64,000 nt of DNA from Streptomyces sp. NBC_00464 (GTDB taxonomy: Bacteria; Actinomycetota; Actinomycetes; Streptomycetales; Streptomycetaceae), in contig NZ_CP107899.1 of NCBI RefSeq assembly GCF_036013915.1, forward strand, positions 5,208,001 to 5,272,000, written 5' to 3'. The translations under genes and the position numbers were made by a program. Every line of letters begins with the position of its first letter. Within the stretch, counting starts at the first letter, position 1. Shown here one piece after another: positions 46,281-55,662 of the stretch. The notes under the pieces were generated by a model. The model saw only the letters and a list, made by a program, of their open reading frames with translations. It ran no database searches and was not told the DNA's origin.

Positions 46281-49200
46281 TTACGGCGTGACCTTCTCGA
46301 TCACGACGCTGCCGGTGCCCGCGGCGGTGCCGCGGGAATTCACCAGCTGGACCTCGCCGAAGAACTGCCGGCCCTCGGGGGCAGCCCCGGCGACCGCGAC
46401 CTCGGCACCGACCTGGGCCGATGCGCCGTTGGCCAGGTCCACGGCCTTCGACTCGTCGACGTTGATCGTGCCGAGCGACGGCGAGTAGTACACGTCGCGG
46501 TAGTCGTACTCGGTGGTGCCGGCGGGGACGTCGTACCCGTCGATGACGACCGTGTACGTACCGGCGGCCGGCTTCACCAGGCTGACGGACTCCTCGGAGC
46601 CCGCCGTGGTGGAGGTGCCCACCTCGGCCGCGCCCTTGTAGACGTACAGGTCCAGGTCGGCGTTGGCGTCCGAGGTGCCGCCGATGGCGAAGTCGAGCTT
46701 CTCGACGCCCTCACCGATGGTGACCTCCTTGACGTACTCGCCGCCCGTGGAGATCGACGGACGCTCGACGTCGGCCGAGCCCAGCGAGCCGCCCTTGAGC
46801 TTGCCCGCCAGGTCACCCGCGTTGTTGGTGACCGTCCAGTTCACCGCGGCCGGGGTGCCGATCTTCGCCTCGGCGATGGTCTGCACCGCCGGGTCGAAGG
46901 TGGCGCCGAGCAGCGAGACATCCAGCTTGTACGGGTTGTCCAGCAGCGGCGACGTACGCCGGGCCTCGACCTCGATCTCCCAGACACCGGCCTGCGGGTC
47001 GGCGTACGAGCGCACGTCGGGGCGGCAGGTGTTGGCCGGGTTCTCGTAGTTCGGGTAGCAGAACGGCGTCCCGCTGTCCTCCACCGCGACCCCGTAGGGG
47101 TGGATGGAGATGAAGCGGGTCTGGCTGCCCGAGCGCAGGGCGCTCATGGCGACCTCAAGGGTCTTGGAGCCCTCCGGCACGTTGACGAAGTACGACGTGG
47201 TGCCGTTGCGCTGCACCGAGCCGGACGCCGTGTACGCGTAACCCGGCTTCACCAGGTCCTTGGCGACGACGACCGTCGTCAGGATCTGCTGGTCCACACC
47301 GGAGGTCTTCGCGTCGTCGAGCTGCAGGATCGCGCTGTGCACGCCCGCGCTGCCCGGCTTCGCCTGGACCTTGACCGTCACCGGCTTGCCGAGCGGCAGC
47401 GAGACGGTGCTCGGGCCCGTCAGCTCGAAGGTGCCGTCGTTGTACTTCCAGGACAGCTTGTGCCTGACGTCCTTGTCCGCGCCCGTGGTGCGGGTGACCG
47501 TGACGTCGTACGACTTCTTCTGGCCGGCCTTGAGGCCGCCCTCGCGGTCGTACAGACCGGTGCCGAAGCCCGGGGTCTTCAGCGCGAAGTCGATCGCGGT
47601 GTCGACCGGGGCCTTGACCGTGTACTCGTGCGCCGGGGCGCCCTGCTTCTCGATCTGCTTCCAGGCGCTGATGATGTTGATCAGACCGGCACCCTGGGCG
47701 TGCGCGGGCACTCCCTTGATCTGGGTGGCGGTGCTGGTCAGCGCGGTGCGCAGATCGGCCGGGGGCAGCTCGATGTGCTTCTGCTTCGCGGCGGACAGCA
47801 GCAGCGCGGTCGCGCCGGCGGCCTGCGGGGAGGCCATCGACGTGCCCTGGAGCATGGAGTAGCCGGCGGGGAGGGAGTAACCCGCCTCCTTGACCGGACC
47901 GCCGGGCAGCCAGGTCTGCGTCGAGTTGATCGACGCGCCGGGGGCCGTCAGGGTCGGCGTGAAGCCGCCGTCCTCACGCGGACCGCGCGAGGAGAACGGC
48001 ATCATGTCGTACTTCTTGGTGACGCCGGAGCCGTAGTTCGAGGCCCAGGTCTCCTTGGAGATGGACGCGCCGACCGAGATGACGTGGTCGGCGAGGCCGG
48101 GGTCACCGATGGTGTTGACACCCGGACCGTCGTTGCCGGCCGAGATGACCAGCTGGACGCCGTAGATGTCGATGAGGCGCTTGTAGAGCTCCGAGCGGGC
48201 GTTGTTGCCGTCGTTGAGCGGCGGCAGTCCGCCGATCGACATGTTGACGACGTCGACGCCGCGGTTCACGACGAGGTCGATCATGCCCTCGGTGAGCGCG
48301 ATGTTGGTGCAGCCGCCGGACCAGGTGCAGGCGCGCGAGGAGACGATCTTCGCGCCGGGCGCGGCACCGTTCATCTTGCCGCCGAACAGGCCGTTCGCGG
48401 CGGTGATGCCCGCGACGTGGGTGCCGTGCTCGGACTCGATGACACCGATGGAGACGTAGTCGGAGGTGTTCCCGGCCGCGTCGTACACGACGTTCTTGCG
48501 GGTCTCCACGACGAACGGGATGCGCTCGACGACGTCGGTGCGCGGGTCGTCCGTACCGAAGTAGGAGACCTGGTGCTTCTCCTTGTACGGCCTCAGGACG
48601 GCGTCGTCGGAGAAGTCCGCGTTGTTGTTCAGGTCCACCCGGGTGGTGCCGGTGACCGGGTCGTACAGGACGCCCCACGTGTCGGTGGTGTCACCGTCGC
48701 GGTTGAGGTCGCCCGCCATGTCGCCGCCGCTGGTGGCGGCCTCCTTGAACACCTTGATCCGGTACGAGCCCTCGGGGGCCGAGTAGGTGCGGCCGCCGTA
48801 GGTGAACGTCGGGCCGGACACGGCGTCCGTCATCCGCAGCCAGGTGCCGTCGCCGTCACTGACCGGGTCGGTGGCCGTCACCCAGTCGGTGATCTTGCGC
48901 TCACCGGTGCTGGTCTTCTGGAGCGCGGGGTGTCCGAGGTCGACACCCGAGTCGAGGATGCCGATGGTCACGCCGCGGCCGTCGGCCTTCGGGTGCTGCT
49001 TGACGAAGTCGACCGCGCCCGTCTCGAAGGACGGGTTGTACGGGTTCTTCGCCGGGGTCTTCTTCCCGGGCGCGGGGTAGGTCCCGGTCGACTTCACCGC
49101 GGTCCGGCTGCCGGTCGCCCGGTCGGCCGCGGGAGTCGGGTCGTCCAGGACGATCTCCTGCTTGAGATCGATGCCGTGGACGGAGGTCAGCTTCGAGGCC

Positions 49201-49586
49201 GCCTTGATGGTGGCCTCGGCGGTCGCGGTGGGCACGGTGGCCCGCACGTAACCGAGTTTGTCGTACGCACGCCCCAGCACGGAGCCCTTGACGGCGTCCA
49301 GCTGCTCGGTGACCTGCTCGGTCGCACCGGGGGCGGTGGCGACCATCATCGTGACGTTCTTCTCGCCCTTGGCCTTGGCCTTGGCGAGAACATCGGCGTC
49401 CGCCGTGCCGAGCTTGTCCGCCGAGGCGTTGCCGGCGGCAGCCTTGACGGGGGCGGTGGCCGGGTCGTCGGCCGCGAAGACGGGAACGGCGCCGGTGGCG
49501 GCCAGCGCGGCCACCAGTCCGGCAGCGGCCGCGACGCGGGCCACGCGTCTCGCCCCGGGTATGGAGCTGGGGGATTCGGAGGTCAT
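46281..49586 (-). CDS. Secreted S8 family serine protease (subtilase)
   Basis: An 1101-residue secreted protease. The signal peptide ends around AVPVFAADD. A propeptide (I9-like, about 40-160) precedes the catalytic domain: Asp in TIGILDSGVDLGHP, His in SEHGTHVAGI, oxyanion Asn in ISAGNDGPG, nucleophile Ser in GTSMASPQAAG. A large insertion lies between Asp and His. The C-terminal ~500 residues are beta-rich, probably including a PPC-like domain (YTVVIDGYDVPAGTTEYDY), and may bind substrate or the cell wall. The ATG at 49586 was chosen because the ATG at 49592 lies directly on the ribosome site. Confidence 0.93.
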   Translation of the reverse strand: MTSESPSSIPGARRVARVAAAAGLVAALAATGAVPVFAADDPATAPVKAAAGNASADKLGTADADVLAKAKAKGEKNVTMMVATAPGATEQVTEQLDAVKGSVLGRAYDKLGYVRATVPTATAEATIKAASKLTSVHGIDLKQEIVLDDPTPAADRATGSRTAVKSTGTYPAPGKKTPAKNPYNPSFETGAVDFVKQHPKADGRGVTIGILDSGVDLGHPALQKTSTGERKITDWVTATDPVSDGDGTWLRMTDAVSGPTFTYGGRTYSAPEGSYRIKVFKEAATSGGDMAGDLNRDGDTTDTWGVLYDPVTGTTRVDLNNNADFSDDAVLRPYKEKHQVSYFGTDDPRTDVVERIPFVVETRKNVVYDAAGNTSDYVSIGVIESEHGTHVAGITAANGLFGGKMNGAAPGAKIVSSRACTWSGGCTNIALTEGMIDLVVNRGVDVVNMSIGGLPPLNDGNNARSELYKRLIDIYGVQLVISAGNDGPGVNTIGDPGLADHVISVGASISKETWASNYGSGVTKKYDMMPFSSRGPREDGGFTPTLTAPGASINSTQTWLPGGPVKEAGYSLPAGYSMLQGTSMASPQAAGATALLLSAAKQKHIELPPADLRTALTSTATQIKGVPAHAQGAGLINIISAWKQIEKQGAPAHEYTVKAPVDTAIDFALKTPGFGTGLYDREGGLKAGQKKSYDVTVTRTTGADKDVRHKLSWKYNDGTFELTGPSTVSLPLGKPVTVKVQAKPGSAGVHSAILQLDDAKTSGVDQQILTTVVVAKDLVKPGYAYTASGSVQRNGTTSYFVNVPEGSKTLEVAMSALRSGSQTRFISIHPYGVAVEDSGTPFCYPNYENPANTCRPDVRSYADPQAGVWEIEVEARRTSPLLDNPYKLDVSLLGATFDPAVQTIAEAKIGTPAAVNWTVTNNAGDLAGKLKGGSLGSADVERPSISTGGEYVKEVTIGEGVEKLDFAIGGTSDANADLDLYVYKGAAEVGTSTTAGSEESVSLVKPAAGTYTVVIDGYDVPAGTTEYDYRDVYYSPSLGTINVDESKAVDLANGASAQVGAEVAVAGAAPEGRQFFGEVQLVNSRGTAAGTGSVVIEKVTP

Positions 49587-49768
49587 CAGCATCCCTGTAT
49601 GTGAAAGAGAGAGTCCGGAAATCGGTACCGGATGACCGCTTACCCTTTCGTAAATGACAGGGGTTTGTGGAGACTTGTGGGGGGTGAGTTACGGACATGG
49701 CGGACTTCCGCCACTGGGGCTGAAGCGTCATGCGGGACGAAACGGTGGATACGTGGCGCCTGAGGCCC

Positions 49769-50830
49769 TCACCTGGGCAGGATCATCACGTACGCGGCCG
49801 GCTCGCGGTCGGCCGACGCCATCAGCGCCGTCCGGACGACGGCCGCCTGCTGCTCCCTCGTCTCACGCAACTTCTTCGGCGTGAGGTGGACGACGGTGAC
49901 GCCGAGCCGTTCCAGGTGCTCGCGCCGGGCGGCGTACGCGGACCACTCGGCCTCGTGCTCCTCCTGGCGGCGGTCGTCGTCGAGCCGGCTGTGGCGCGGG
50001 GCCCTGGTGTCCAGCTCCACGGCGACCGACTCCTCGGGCCAGTAGGCGTCGACCGCGCCCAGGTGCGGGCCGCCGGGCAGCCGCAGGTCCACGTTCCACA
50101 GCGGTTCCGGGAGCTCGTAGGTCCGCACCATGTCGTACAGCCGCTCCTCCGCCAGTGCCCGGCCCTCGGCGAGCAGCGAGTCCACGGCGTTCACCACCTG
50201 AGGGCGGTCGAGCACCTTGGCGCGGTTCAACTCGCCGACCACGACAGCGGGTTCGCAGTGGCCACCGCGGACCGCCTCGGTGAGCAGCCGACGTACGGCA
50301 TGGGCGTCCGCGAGACCGGCGACGGTGTCCGCGAGTGCTCGGGCCACCGGCGCCACCGGCATTCCGTCCAGCTGTTCGGGCCGGGGCAGCTCGGGTGTCC
50401 GCACCAGACGGACGTACCGGACCGACCGCAGCCGGCGGATTCGGGGCACCAGCACGTCGATGCGCCCGCGGTCCGTGGAGACCGCGGGCGGCGCGGCGGC
50501 GAAGCCGTACAGGGAGAGTGCGGCCAGCCCGGTGATCATCGCCTCGCCGTATCCGGCGTCCGTGCCACGGGTCTGCGCCGGCAGGGCCCGCCGCCCGGTG
50601 CCCGCGTACAGCAGAGCCGATCGCAGCCGCTCCCGGCCGCTGAGCGGTCCCGGGTGCAGCACGAAGACTCCGGGCAGCGGCTGCTGCCACGGCCCACCGG
50701 TCCGGCACTGCTCGCCGGCCTGTGCGGGGGAGACCCCGTACGCCTTCAACTGGGCGGCTGACAGCACGCGTTGCCGGATGTCGGAGGTGATGCGGAGGTG
50801 GCAGGGGGAGGGCGGGGTGTTCTGGGTCAT
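49769..50830 (-). CDS. DUF559-type protein with AbiEi-like N-terminal region
   Basis: A 353-residue protein. The N-terminus (RQRVLSAAQLKAYGVSPAQA, PLPGVFVLHPGPL) has the winged-helix pattern seen in AbiEi-antitoxin-like actinobacterial proteins. The C-terminal ~110 residues look like a Vsr/DUF559 endonuclease fold: AVDAYWPEESVAVELDTRAP gives the Asp and Glu-x-Asp, followed by HEAEWSAYAARREHLERLG and VTVVHLTPKKL. No toxin gene lies beside it, so it is probably a stand-alone protein of this common group; function unknown. The ATG at 50830 is likely, though its ribosome site is weak. Confidence 0.75.
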   Translation of the reverse strand: MTQNTPPSPCHLRITSDIRQRVLSAAQLKAYGVSPAQAGEQCRTGGPWQQPLPGVFVLHPGPLSGRERLRSALLYAGTGRRALPAQTRGTDAGYGEAMITGLAALSLYGFAAAPPAVSTDRGRIDVLVPRIRRLRSVRYVRLVRTPELPRPEQLDGMPVAPVARALADTVAGLADAHAVRRLLTEAVRGGHCEPAVVVGELNRAKVLDRPQVVNAVDSLLAEGRALAEERLYDMVRTYELPEPLWNVDLRLPGGPHLGAVDAYWPEESVAVELDTRAPRHSRLDDDRRQEEHEAEWSAYAARREHLERLGVTVVHLTPKKLRETREQQAAVVRTALMASADREPAAYVMILPR

Positions 50831-51060
50831 GCTCCGGTGTATCCCGCTCGCGACCGGGACCTGAACCCCTGTTACACGCCCGTCGACAATCCCGGACAAG
50901 GCCGTCCTGAAGTACGGACGTTCGACGGTCGAAATGGCCCGACCCGCCGGGGAATATGAGCCGCTCCGAGGGGGCGCGCCGCCACGGCCGAGCGCCGCAC
51001 GCGTACGCCCCCCGGCGCTTCGGGGCCGGCCCGTGCGACTGACCCGGTCCGACCGGCACA

Positions 51061-51085
51061 TCCAGCCCGTCCGGCGTTTGAGGAC
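51061..51085 (+). repeat. Interspersed repeat, variant copy
   Basis: The same repeat as at 44.96 and 62.2-62.4 kb, with two differences in the core (TCCAGCCC for TCAAGCCC, GCGTTTGA for GCGATTGA). It directly abuts the terminator hairpin of the second pepN gene. Confidence 0.75.
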
Positions 51086-51089
51086 GGAA

Positions 51090-51122
51090 CCCTCGCCGGG
51101 TTGAGCGGCACCCCGGCGAGGG
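51090..51122 (-). terminator. Terminator after pepN copy 2
   Basis: An 11-bp perfect stem CCCTCGCCGGG/CCCGGCGAGGG with an 11-nt loop, 16 bp past the stop. Confidence 0.85.
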
Positions 51123-51138
51123 CTTCACACCGAACGCC

Positions 51139-53736
51139 TCAGACGGCTACGCCGTCACACGCCTGAGCGCGCAGCCCACGGGCGAGGTCGTCCCGGGCCT
51201 CAAGCACCAGCCGCCGCAGCGCCGGCGCCGCGTCCGCGTGCGCCGCCAGCCACGCGTCCGTCGCCTCCAGCGTGGCGGGATCGTCCTGAAGGGCCGGGAA
51301 CAGGCCCCTCACCACGGCCATCCCGATCTGGATGGACCGCTCGGCCCAGACCCGCTCGATCACCTCGAAGTACCTGGCCGCGTACGGGGCCAGCAACTCC
51401 CGCTGCGACGACTGCGCGAACCCCGCGATCGTCGCCTCCACCAGCGCGTTGGACAGCGCGTCCGACTCCACGACGCCCGCCCAGGCCTGCGCCTTGACCG
51501 CGGCCGACGGCCGCGAGGCCAGGCACCGCACCTGGTGGCGCTTGCCGGACGCGGTGTCGTCCCGGGCCAGTTCGGCACCGATGGCCGCCTCGTCGGCCGC
51601 ACCGTGCGAGGCCAGCGGCGACAGGAACGCCCAGCGCAGCTCCTGGTCGACGTCCAGCCCGTCGATCCTGGCCGTGCCGTCGAGCAGCCCGGACAGCAGC
51701 TGGAAGTCCGTGTCCGAGGCGGCGACCGCCGCGAAGAAGCGGGCCCAGGCCAGCTGGTGCTCACTGCCCGGCACGGCGAGCCGCAGCTCGCGCAGCGCGC
51801 CCTCGGCCAGCGCCCGGCCGCCCTCCTCACGCCATGCGGGAACCGCGTAGTGCACCAGCGCGGTCCGGGTCCAGGCGTGCAGCATCTGGAGCACGCCGAT
51901 GTCCGTCTCCCGGCCGGAGAACGCCAGGACCAGCGAGACGAAGTCGCGGGCCGGCATCAGCCCGTCCCGGGTCAGGTTCCACAGCGCGGACCAGCACAGT
52001 GCCCGCGCGAGGGGGTCGGTGAGGTCACCGAGGTGCGAGCGCAGCGTCGTCAGCGACACCTCGTCGAAGCGGACCTTGCAGTACGTCAGGTCGTCGTCGT
52101 TGACCAGGATCAGCTCGGGCCGCTCGGCCCCTGCCAGCTCCGTGATCACGGTGCGCGGCCCCGCCACGTCCGCCTCGGCCCGCGCGTAACGCACCAGATC
52201 GCCGTCGGGTGTGCGCCGGTACAGGCCGACCGCGACCCGGTGGGGCCGCAGCTCCGGGTGGGACTCGGCCGCCTCCTGGAGGACCGCCAGTTCGGTGATC
52301 CGGTCCGCGGCGTCGTAGACCGCCACCGGGGTCAGCGAGTTGACCCCGGCGGTCTGCAGCCAGGAGCGCGACCACGAGGTCATGTCCCGGCCGGACGTCT
52401 CGGCCAGCACCGACAGCAGGTCGCCCAGCTGGGTGTTGCCGTACGCGTGCTTCTTGAAGTAGCGCCGTGCGCCCTCCAGGAACGCGTCCCGTCCCACGTA
52501 CGCCACCAGCTGCTTGAGCACCGAGGCGCCCTTGGCGTAGGTGATGCCGTCGAAGTTCAGCTTGGCGTCCTCCAGGTCACGGATGTCGGCCGTGATCGGG
52601 TGCGTGGACGGCAGCTGGTCGGCCCGGTACGCCCAGGACTTGCGGTTGTTGGCGAAGGTGATCCAGCCGTCCTTGAACCGGGTGGACTCCACCATGGCGA
52701 AGACACCCATGAAGTCGGCGAAGGACTCCTTGAGCCACAGGTCGTCCCACCACTGCATGGTGACGAGGTCGCCGAACCACATGTGCGCCATCTCGTGCAG
52801 GATGACGTTGGCCCGGCTCTCGTACGCCGCCCGCGTCACCTTGCCGCGGAAGATGTACTCCTCGCGGAACGTGACACAGCCCGGGTTCTCCATCGCGCCG
52901 AGGTTGTACTCGGGCACGAAGGCCTGGTCGTACTTGCCGAACGGGTACGGGTAGTCGAAGTTGTCGTGGAAGAAGTCCAGGCCCTGCTTGGTGATCAGGA
53001 AGACGTCGTCGGCGTCGAAGTGCCGGGCGAGCCCCTTGCGGCACATCGCGCCGAGCGGGATGTCCAGCGTCGTGCCGTCGTTGAGCGTGCGGCTGTAGGA
53101 GTCGGTCACGTAGTGGTACGGACCGGCGACGACCGCCGTGATGTACGTCGAGATCGGCTCCGTCTCGGCGAACCGCCACACCCCGCCGTCGTGGGACTCC
53201 TCGGCGCCGTTGCTCCAGACCGTCCACTCCTCGGGGGCCGTCACCTGGAAGCGGTAGGGCGCCTTGAGGTCGGGCTGCTCGAAGTTGGCGAAGACGCGTC
53301 GCGCGTCCGCCGGCTCGTACTGCGTGTAGAGGTAGACCTCGCCGTCCTCGGGGTCGACGAAGCGGTGCATGCCCTCGCCGGTCCTGCTGTACGCGCACTG
53401 CGCGTCGACCACCAGGACGTGTTCGCCCTCCGGCAGATCCGCCAGGGTCACCCGCACGCCGTCGAAGACGGTGGCCGGGTCGAGTGCCGTGCCGTCCAGG
53501 GTCACCGCGTTCACGGACGGGGCGATCAGATCGGCGAACGTCGTCGCACCGGCACGCGCCGAGCGGAACCGGATCGTCGTCACCGAGCGGAAGGTCCGCG
53601 GACCGGAGGTCTGCTCGCCCTCCCCGTCGGGCCCACCGATCGCGGAACGGACGTCGAGGACGACGTCGTAACCGTCGACGGTCAGCAGCTCGGCCCGCTC
53701 ACGGGCCTCGTCGCGGGACAGGTTCTCACCGGGCAC
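51139..53736 (-). CDS. pepN: Aminopeptidase N (M1 family), copy 2
   Basis: An 865-residue M1 metallopeptidase, paralogous along its full length to the copy at 41740-44316. The motif GAMENPG and zinc site HEMAHMWFGDLVTMQWWDDL with WLKESFADF are intact. Relative to copy 1 the residue before the third zinc ligand Glu is Lys, not Asn, and residues 30-50 contain an extra Gly/Glu-rich insert (IGGPDGEGEQTSGPRT). The GTG at 53736 has AAAGGAG 8 nt upstream. Both copies start VPG(T/E)NL(T/S)R(E/D)EA, which supports both start choices. The catalytic residues look functional. Confidence 0.95.
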   Translation of the reverse strand: MPGENLSRDEARERAELLTVDGYDVVLDVRSAIGGPDGEGEQTSGPRTFRSVTTIRFRSARAGATTFADLIAPSVNAVTLDGTALDPATVFDGVRVTLADLPEGEHVLVVDAQCAYSRTGEGMHRFVDPEDGEVYLYTQYEPADARRVFANFEQPDLKAPYRFQVTAPEEWTVWSNGAEESHDGGVWRFAETEPISTYITAVVAGPYHYVTDSYSRTLNDGTTLDIPLGAMCRKGLARHFDADDVFLITKQGLDFFHDNFDYPYPFGKYDQAFVPEYNLGAMENPGCVTFREEYIFRGKVTRAAYESRANVILHEMAHMWFGDLVTMQWWDDLWLKESFADFMGVFAMVESTRFKDGWITFANNRKSWAYRADQLPSTHPITADIRDLEDAKLNFDGITYAKGASVLKQLVAYVGRDAFLEGARRYFKKHAYGNTQLGDLLSVLAETSGRDMTSWSRSWLQTAGVNSLTPVAVYDAADRITELAVLQEAAESHPELRPHRVAVGLYRRTPDGDLVRYARAEADVAGPRTVITELAGAERPELILVNDDDLTYCKVRFDEVSLTTLRSHLGDLTDPLARALCWSALWNLTRDGLMPARDFVSLVLAFSGRETDIGVLQMLHAWTRTALVHYAVPAWREEGGRALAEGALRELRLAVPGSEHQLAWARFFAAVAASDTDFQLLSGLLDGTARIDGLDVDQELRWAFLSPLASHGAADEAAIGAELARDDTASGKRHQVRCLASRPSAAVKAQAWAGVVESDALSNALVEATIAGFAQSSQRELLAPYAARYFEVIERVWAERSIQIGMAVVRGLFPALQDDPATLEATDAWLAAHADAAPALRRLVLEARDDLARGLRAQACDGVAV

Positions 53737-53870
53737 GAGCACACTCCTTTGTGTCACCTTCGAATATTTTGATCCTCCCATGCCGCCTTCCGGCCACGCG
53801 TTCGGGAATGGCCGGGGCGTCCGGCGGTGTTCTCGGTCACAGCATGCGAACGGCCCTCATGAGGAGAGAG

Positions 53871-54521
53871 ATGTCTGACAACAGCACGGTGACCGGCAAG
53901 ACCCCCGCCGATTTCTGGTTCGACCCGCTCTGCCCCTGGGCCTGGATGACCTCCCGCTGGATGCTGGAGGTGGAGAAGGTCCGCGACGTCGAGGTCCGCT
54001 GGCACGTGATGAGCCTGGCCGTGCTCAACGAGAACCGGCTGGACGAGCTTCCCGACGAGTACCGCGACATGCTGGAGAACAAGGCCTGGGGCCCGGTCCG
54101 CGTGGTGATCGCCGCCCAGCAGAAGCACGGCGACGACATCGTCGGCCCGCTGTACACGGCGCTCGGCACCCGTTTCCACAACCAGGGCGAGGGCCCCACC
54201 CGCGAGGCGATCGAGGGCGCGCTGAAGGACGTCGGCCTGCCGGCCGAACTCGCGGAGTACGCCGACTCCGACGCGTACGACACCGAGCTGCGCGCCTCCC
54301 ACCAGGAGGGCATCGACAAGGTCGGCCAGGACGTCGGTACACCGGTCATCGCGGTGCCCGGCGCGGACGGCGAGCAGATCGCCTTCTTCGGCCCGGTCGT
54401 CACCCCCGCCCCCAAGGGCGAGGACGCGGCGAAGCTGTGGGACGGCACGCTGCTGGTCGCGTCGATCCCGGGCTTCTACGAGATCAAGCGGACCCGGACG
54501 CAGGGCCCGGTCTTCGACTGA
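53871..54521 (+). CDS. DsbA-family protein, mycothiol-dependent nitroreductase (Rv2466c) type
   Basis: A 216-residue thioredoxin-fold protein closely resembling mycobacterial Rv2466c: DFWFDPLCPW near the start, then VRWHVMSLAVLNENR, AWGPVRVVIAAQQKHG, FHNQGEGP, VGTPVIAVPG with the cis-Pro, and IPGFYEIKRTRT. Rv2466c has a CPWC active site; here it is CPWA (Cys21-Ala24), so the resolving cysteine is absent and the protein should work by a monothiol mechanism, probably with mycothiol. The ATG at 53871 is preceded by AGGAG. It is transcribed divergently from pepN copy 2. Confidence 0.9.
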   Translation: MSDNSTVTGKTPADFWFDPLCPWAWMTSRWMLEVEKVRDVEVRWHVMSLAVLNENRLDELPDEYRDMLENKAWGPVRVVIAAQQKHGDDIVGPLYTALGTRFHNQGEGPTREAIEGALKDVGLPAELAEYADSDAYDTELRASHQEGIDKVGQDVGTPVIAVPGADGEQIAFFGPVVTPAPKGEDAAKLWDGTLLVASIPGFYEIKRTRTQGPVFD

Positions 54522-54531
54522 GCGTCCTGCG

Positions 54532-54557
54532 GTGCGGGGTCCCGCCGGACCCCGCAC
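54532..54557 (+). terminator. Terminator after the DsbA-like gene
   Basis: An 11-bp perfect stem GTGCGGGGTCC/GGACCCCGCAC with a CGCC loop, 10 bp past the stop. Confidence 0.85.
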
Positions 54558-54639
54558 TCTCCGCTGTTGTGACGCCACCGTGACGCGATATGTGACCTGG
54601 AGCACAGCCGGGGCTGGCGGCCCCTGATCTTCTGGGCGC

Positions 54640-55530
54640 ATGCGTACCGCCACTCCTCTCGCCCTGGGCGCCGCCCTCGCGGGCATTGCCCTGCTCGCCG
54701 GATGCGGGACGGAGGCGGCCGGTGGCCCGGGGGCCGCTGCCTCCTCCGCCGCGTGCGCATCCGCCTCACCCGTCGCCGATCCCGCCGGCCGGACGTGGGA
54801 CAACGTGACCCTCGTCAACCGGGTCTGCGGCCCCTCCGGGGCCCCGGTCACCGAGTTCGAGGTCACCAACACCGAGAAGGAAGCGCTCACCTTCACCCTC
54901 ACGTTCACCCTGATGAACGAGTCCGGTCAGGCCATGGACAACACCACGCGCACGGTCGAGTCGGTGCAGCCCGGTCAGACCGTGCGGCGCACCCTCGACA
55001 CGGACGACGAACCGGTCATGGCCCGGGGGAGAGCGGCCCGGATCATCAAGGTGCGGACCGTCGCGGCGGACGAGGCGTCCTCCGGGTCCGGCGCCTGCCC
55101 GTCCTCGGGGATCCGCGTCACGGCCGACCGGGGCGACGCCGCCATGGGGCTGCGCGTGGTGGGCCTCCACCTGCTCAACTGCGGCACCGCCGCGTACGAG
55201 GTCGAGGGGTATCCCGGACTCCAGCTGCTGGACGAGGGCCGCGAGCCGGTGAGCGGCGTCAAGATCCTCCACGGCACCGACAAGATCTCCACCGGGATCG
55301 GCGGCGATGCCGCGCCCCGGCCCGTGACCCTGCAACCGGGCGAGTCCGCGTACGCCAACCTGGCGTGGCGCAACACCACCGGCGCGGGCGACGCGGTGAA
55401 CGCCCCGTACGTCAGGGTCACGGCGAAGGCCGGTGCCGCGCCCGTCACGGTGACCCCGGAACTCGACCTCGGGACCACGGGCCGGCTCGGCGTCGGCCCG
55501 TGGACGAAGGACGAAACCTCGGCCCGGTGA
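54640..55530 (+). CDS. DUF4232 domain lipoprotein
   Basis: A 296-residue exported lipoprotein. The signal ends in the lipobox LLAGC (Cys at 22), followed by a Gly/Ala/Ser-rich spacer. Residues of about 50-140 form a beta-rich unit with a Cys pair (VCGPSGAPVTEFEVTN). The C-terminal ~140 residues match the DUF4232 pattern: CPSSGIRVTADRGDAAMGLR, LLNCGTAAYEVEGYPGLQLL and PGESAYANLAW, with a second Cys pair. The role is unknown; proteins of this kind are common on the Streptomyces surface. It is monocistronic with its own terminator. Confidence 0.87.
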   Translation: MRTATPLALGAALAGIALLAGCGTEAAGGPGAAASSAACASASPVADPAGRTWDNVTLVNRVCGPSGAPVTEFEVTNTEKEALTFTLTFTLMNESGQAMDNTTRTVESVQPGQTVRRTLDTDDEPVMARGRAARIIKVRTVAADEASSGSGACPSSGIRVTADRGDAAMGLRVVGLHLLNCGTAAYEVEGYPGLQLLDEGREPVSGVKILHGTDKISTGIGGDAAPRPVTLQPGESAYANLAWRNTTGAGDAVNAPYVRVTAKAGAAPVTVTPELDLGTTGRLGVGPWTKDETSAR

Positions 55531-55560
55531 GTTCCCCGGAGCCCCGCGGCACAGCAGAGA

Positions 55561-55591
55561 GCCCCCTGCGAGTCACGTCCTCGCAGGGGGC
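55561..55591. terminator. Bidirectional terminator lipoprotein / sodF
   Basis: A 12-bp perfect stem GCCCCCTGCGAG/CTCGCAGGGGGC with a 7-nt loop, between convergent genes. Confidence 0.85.
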
Positions 55592-55662
55592 CCTCCTTCA
55601 TCCGCCTGCCCGGTGAAGGCTGAGAAGACGATCACGAGGCAGGACGTCCGGGATGCCCCCGG

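Larger units (their letters stand above)
50831..51138. other. Intergenic region between pepN copy 2 and the DUF559-type gene
   Basis: 308 bp with no gene. It holds the variant interspersed repeat and the pepN-2 terminator near its right end. The minus-strand promoter of the DUF559-type gene should lie near 50870-50910, where the DNA is less GC-rich; no certain boxes were found. Confidence 0.5.

Noticed and set aside
47100..49604. 834-codon plus-strand frame opposite the subtilase
   Set aside because: Antisense shadow. The translated sequence is low-complexity Arg/Gly/Val, while the opposite strand has complete catalytic motifs.
49769..50830. AbiEi-type toxin-antitoxin system
   Set aside because: Only one gene is present, with no AbiEii-like nucleotidyltransferase beside it, and its C-terminus looks like DUF559.
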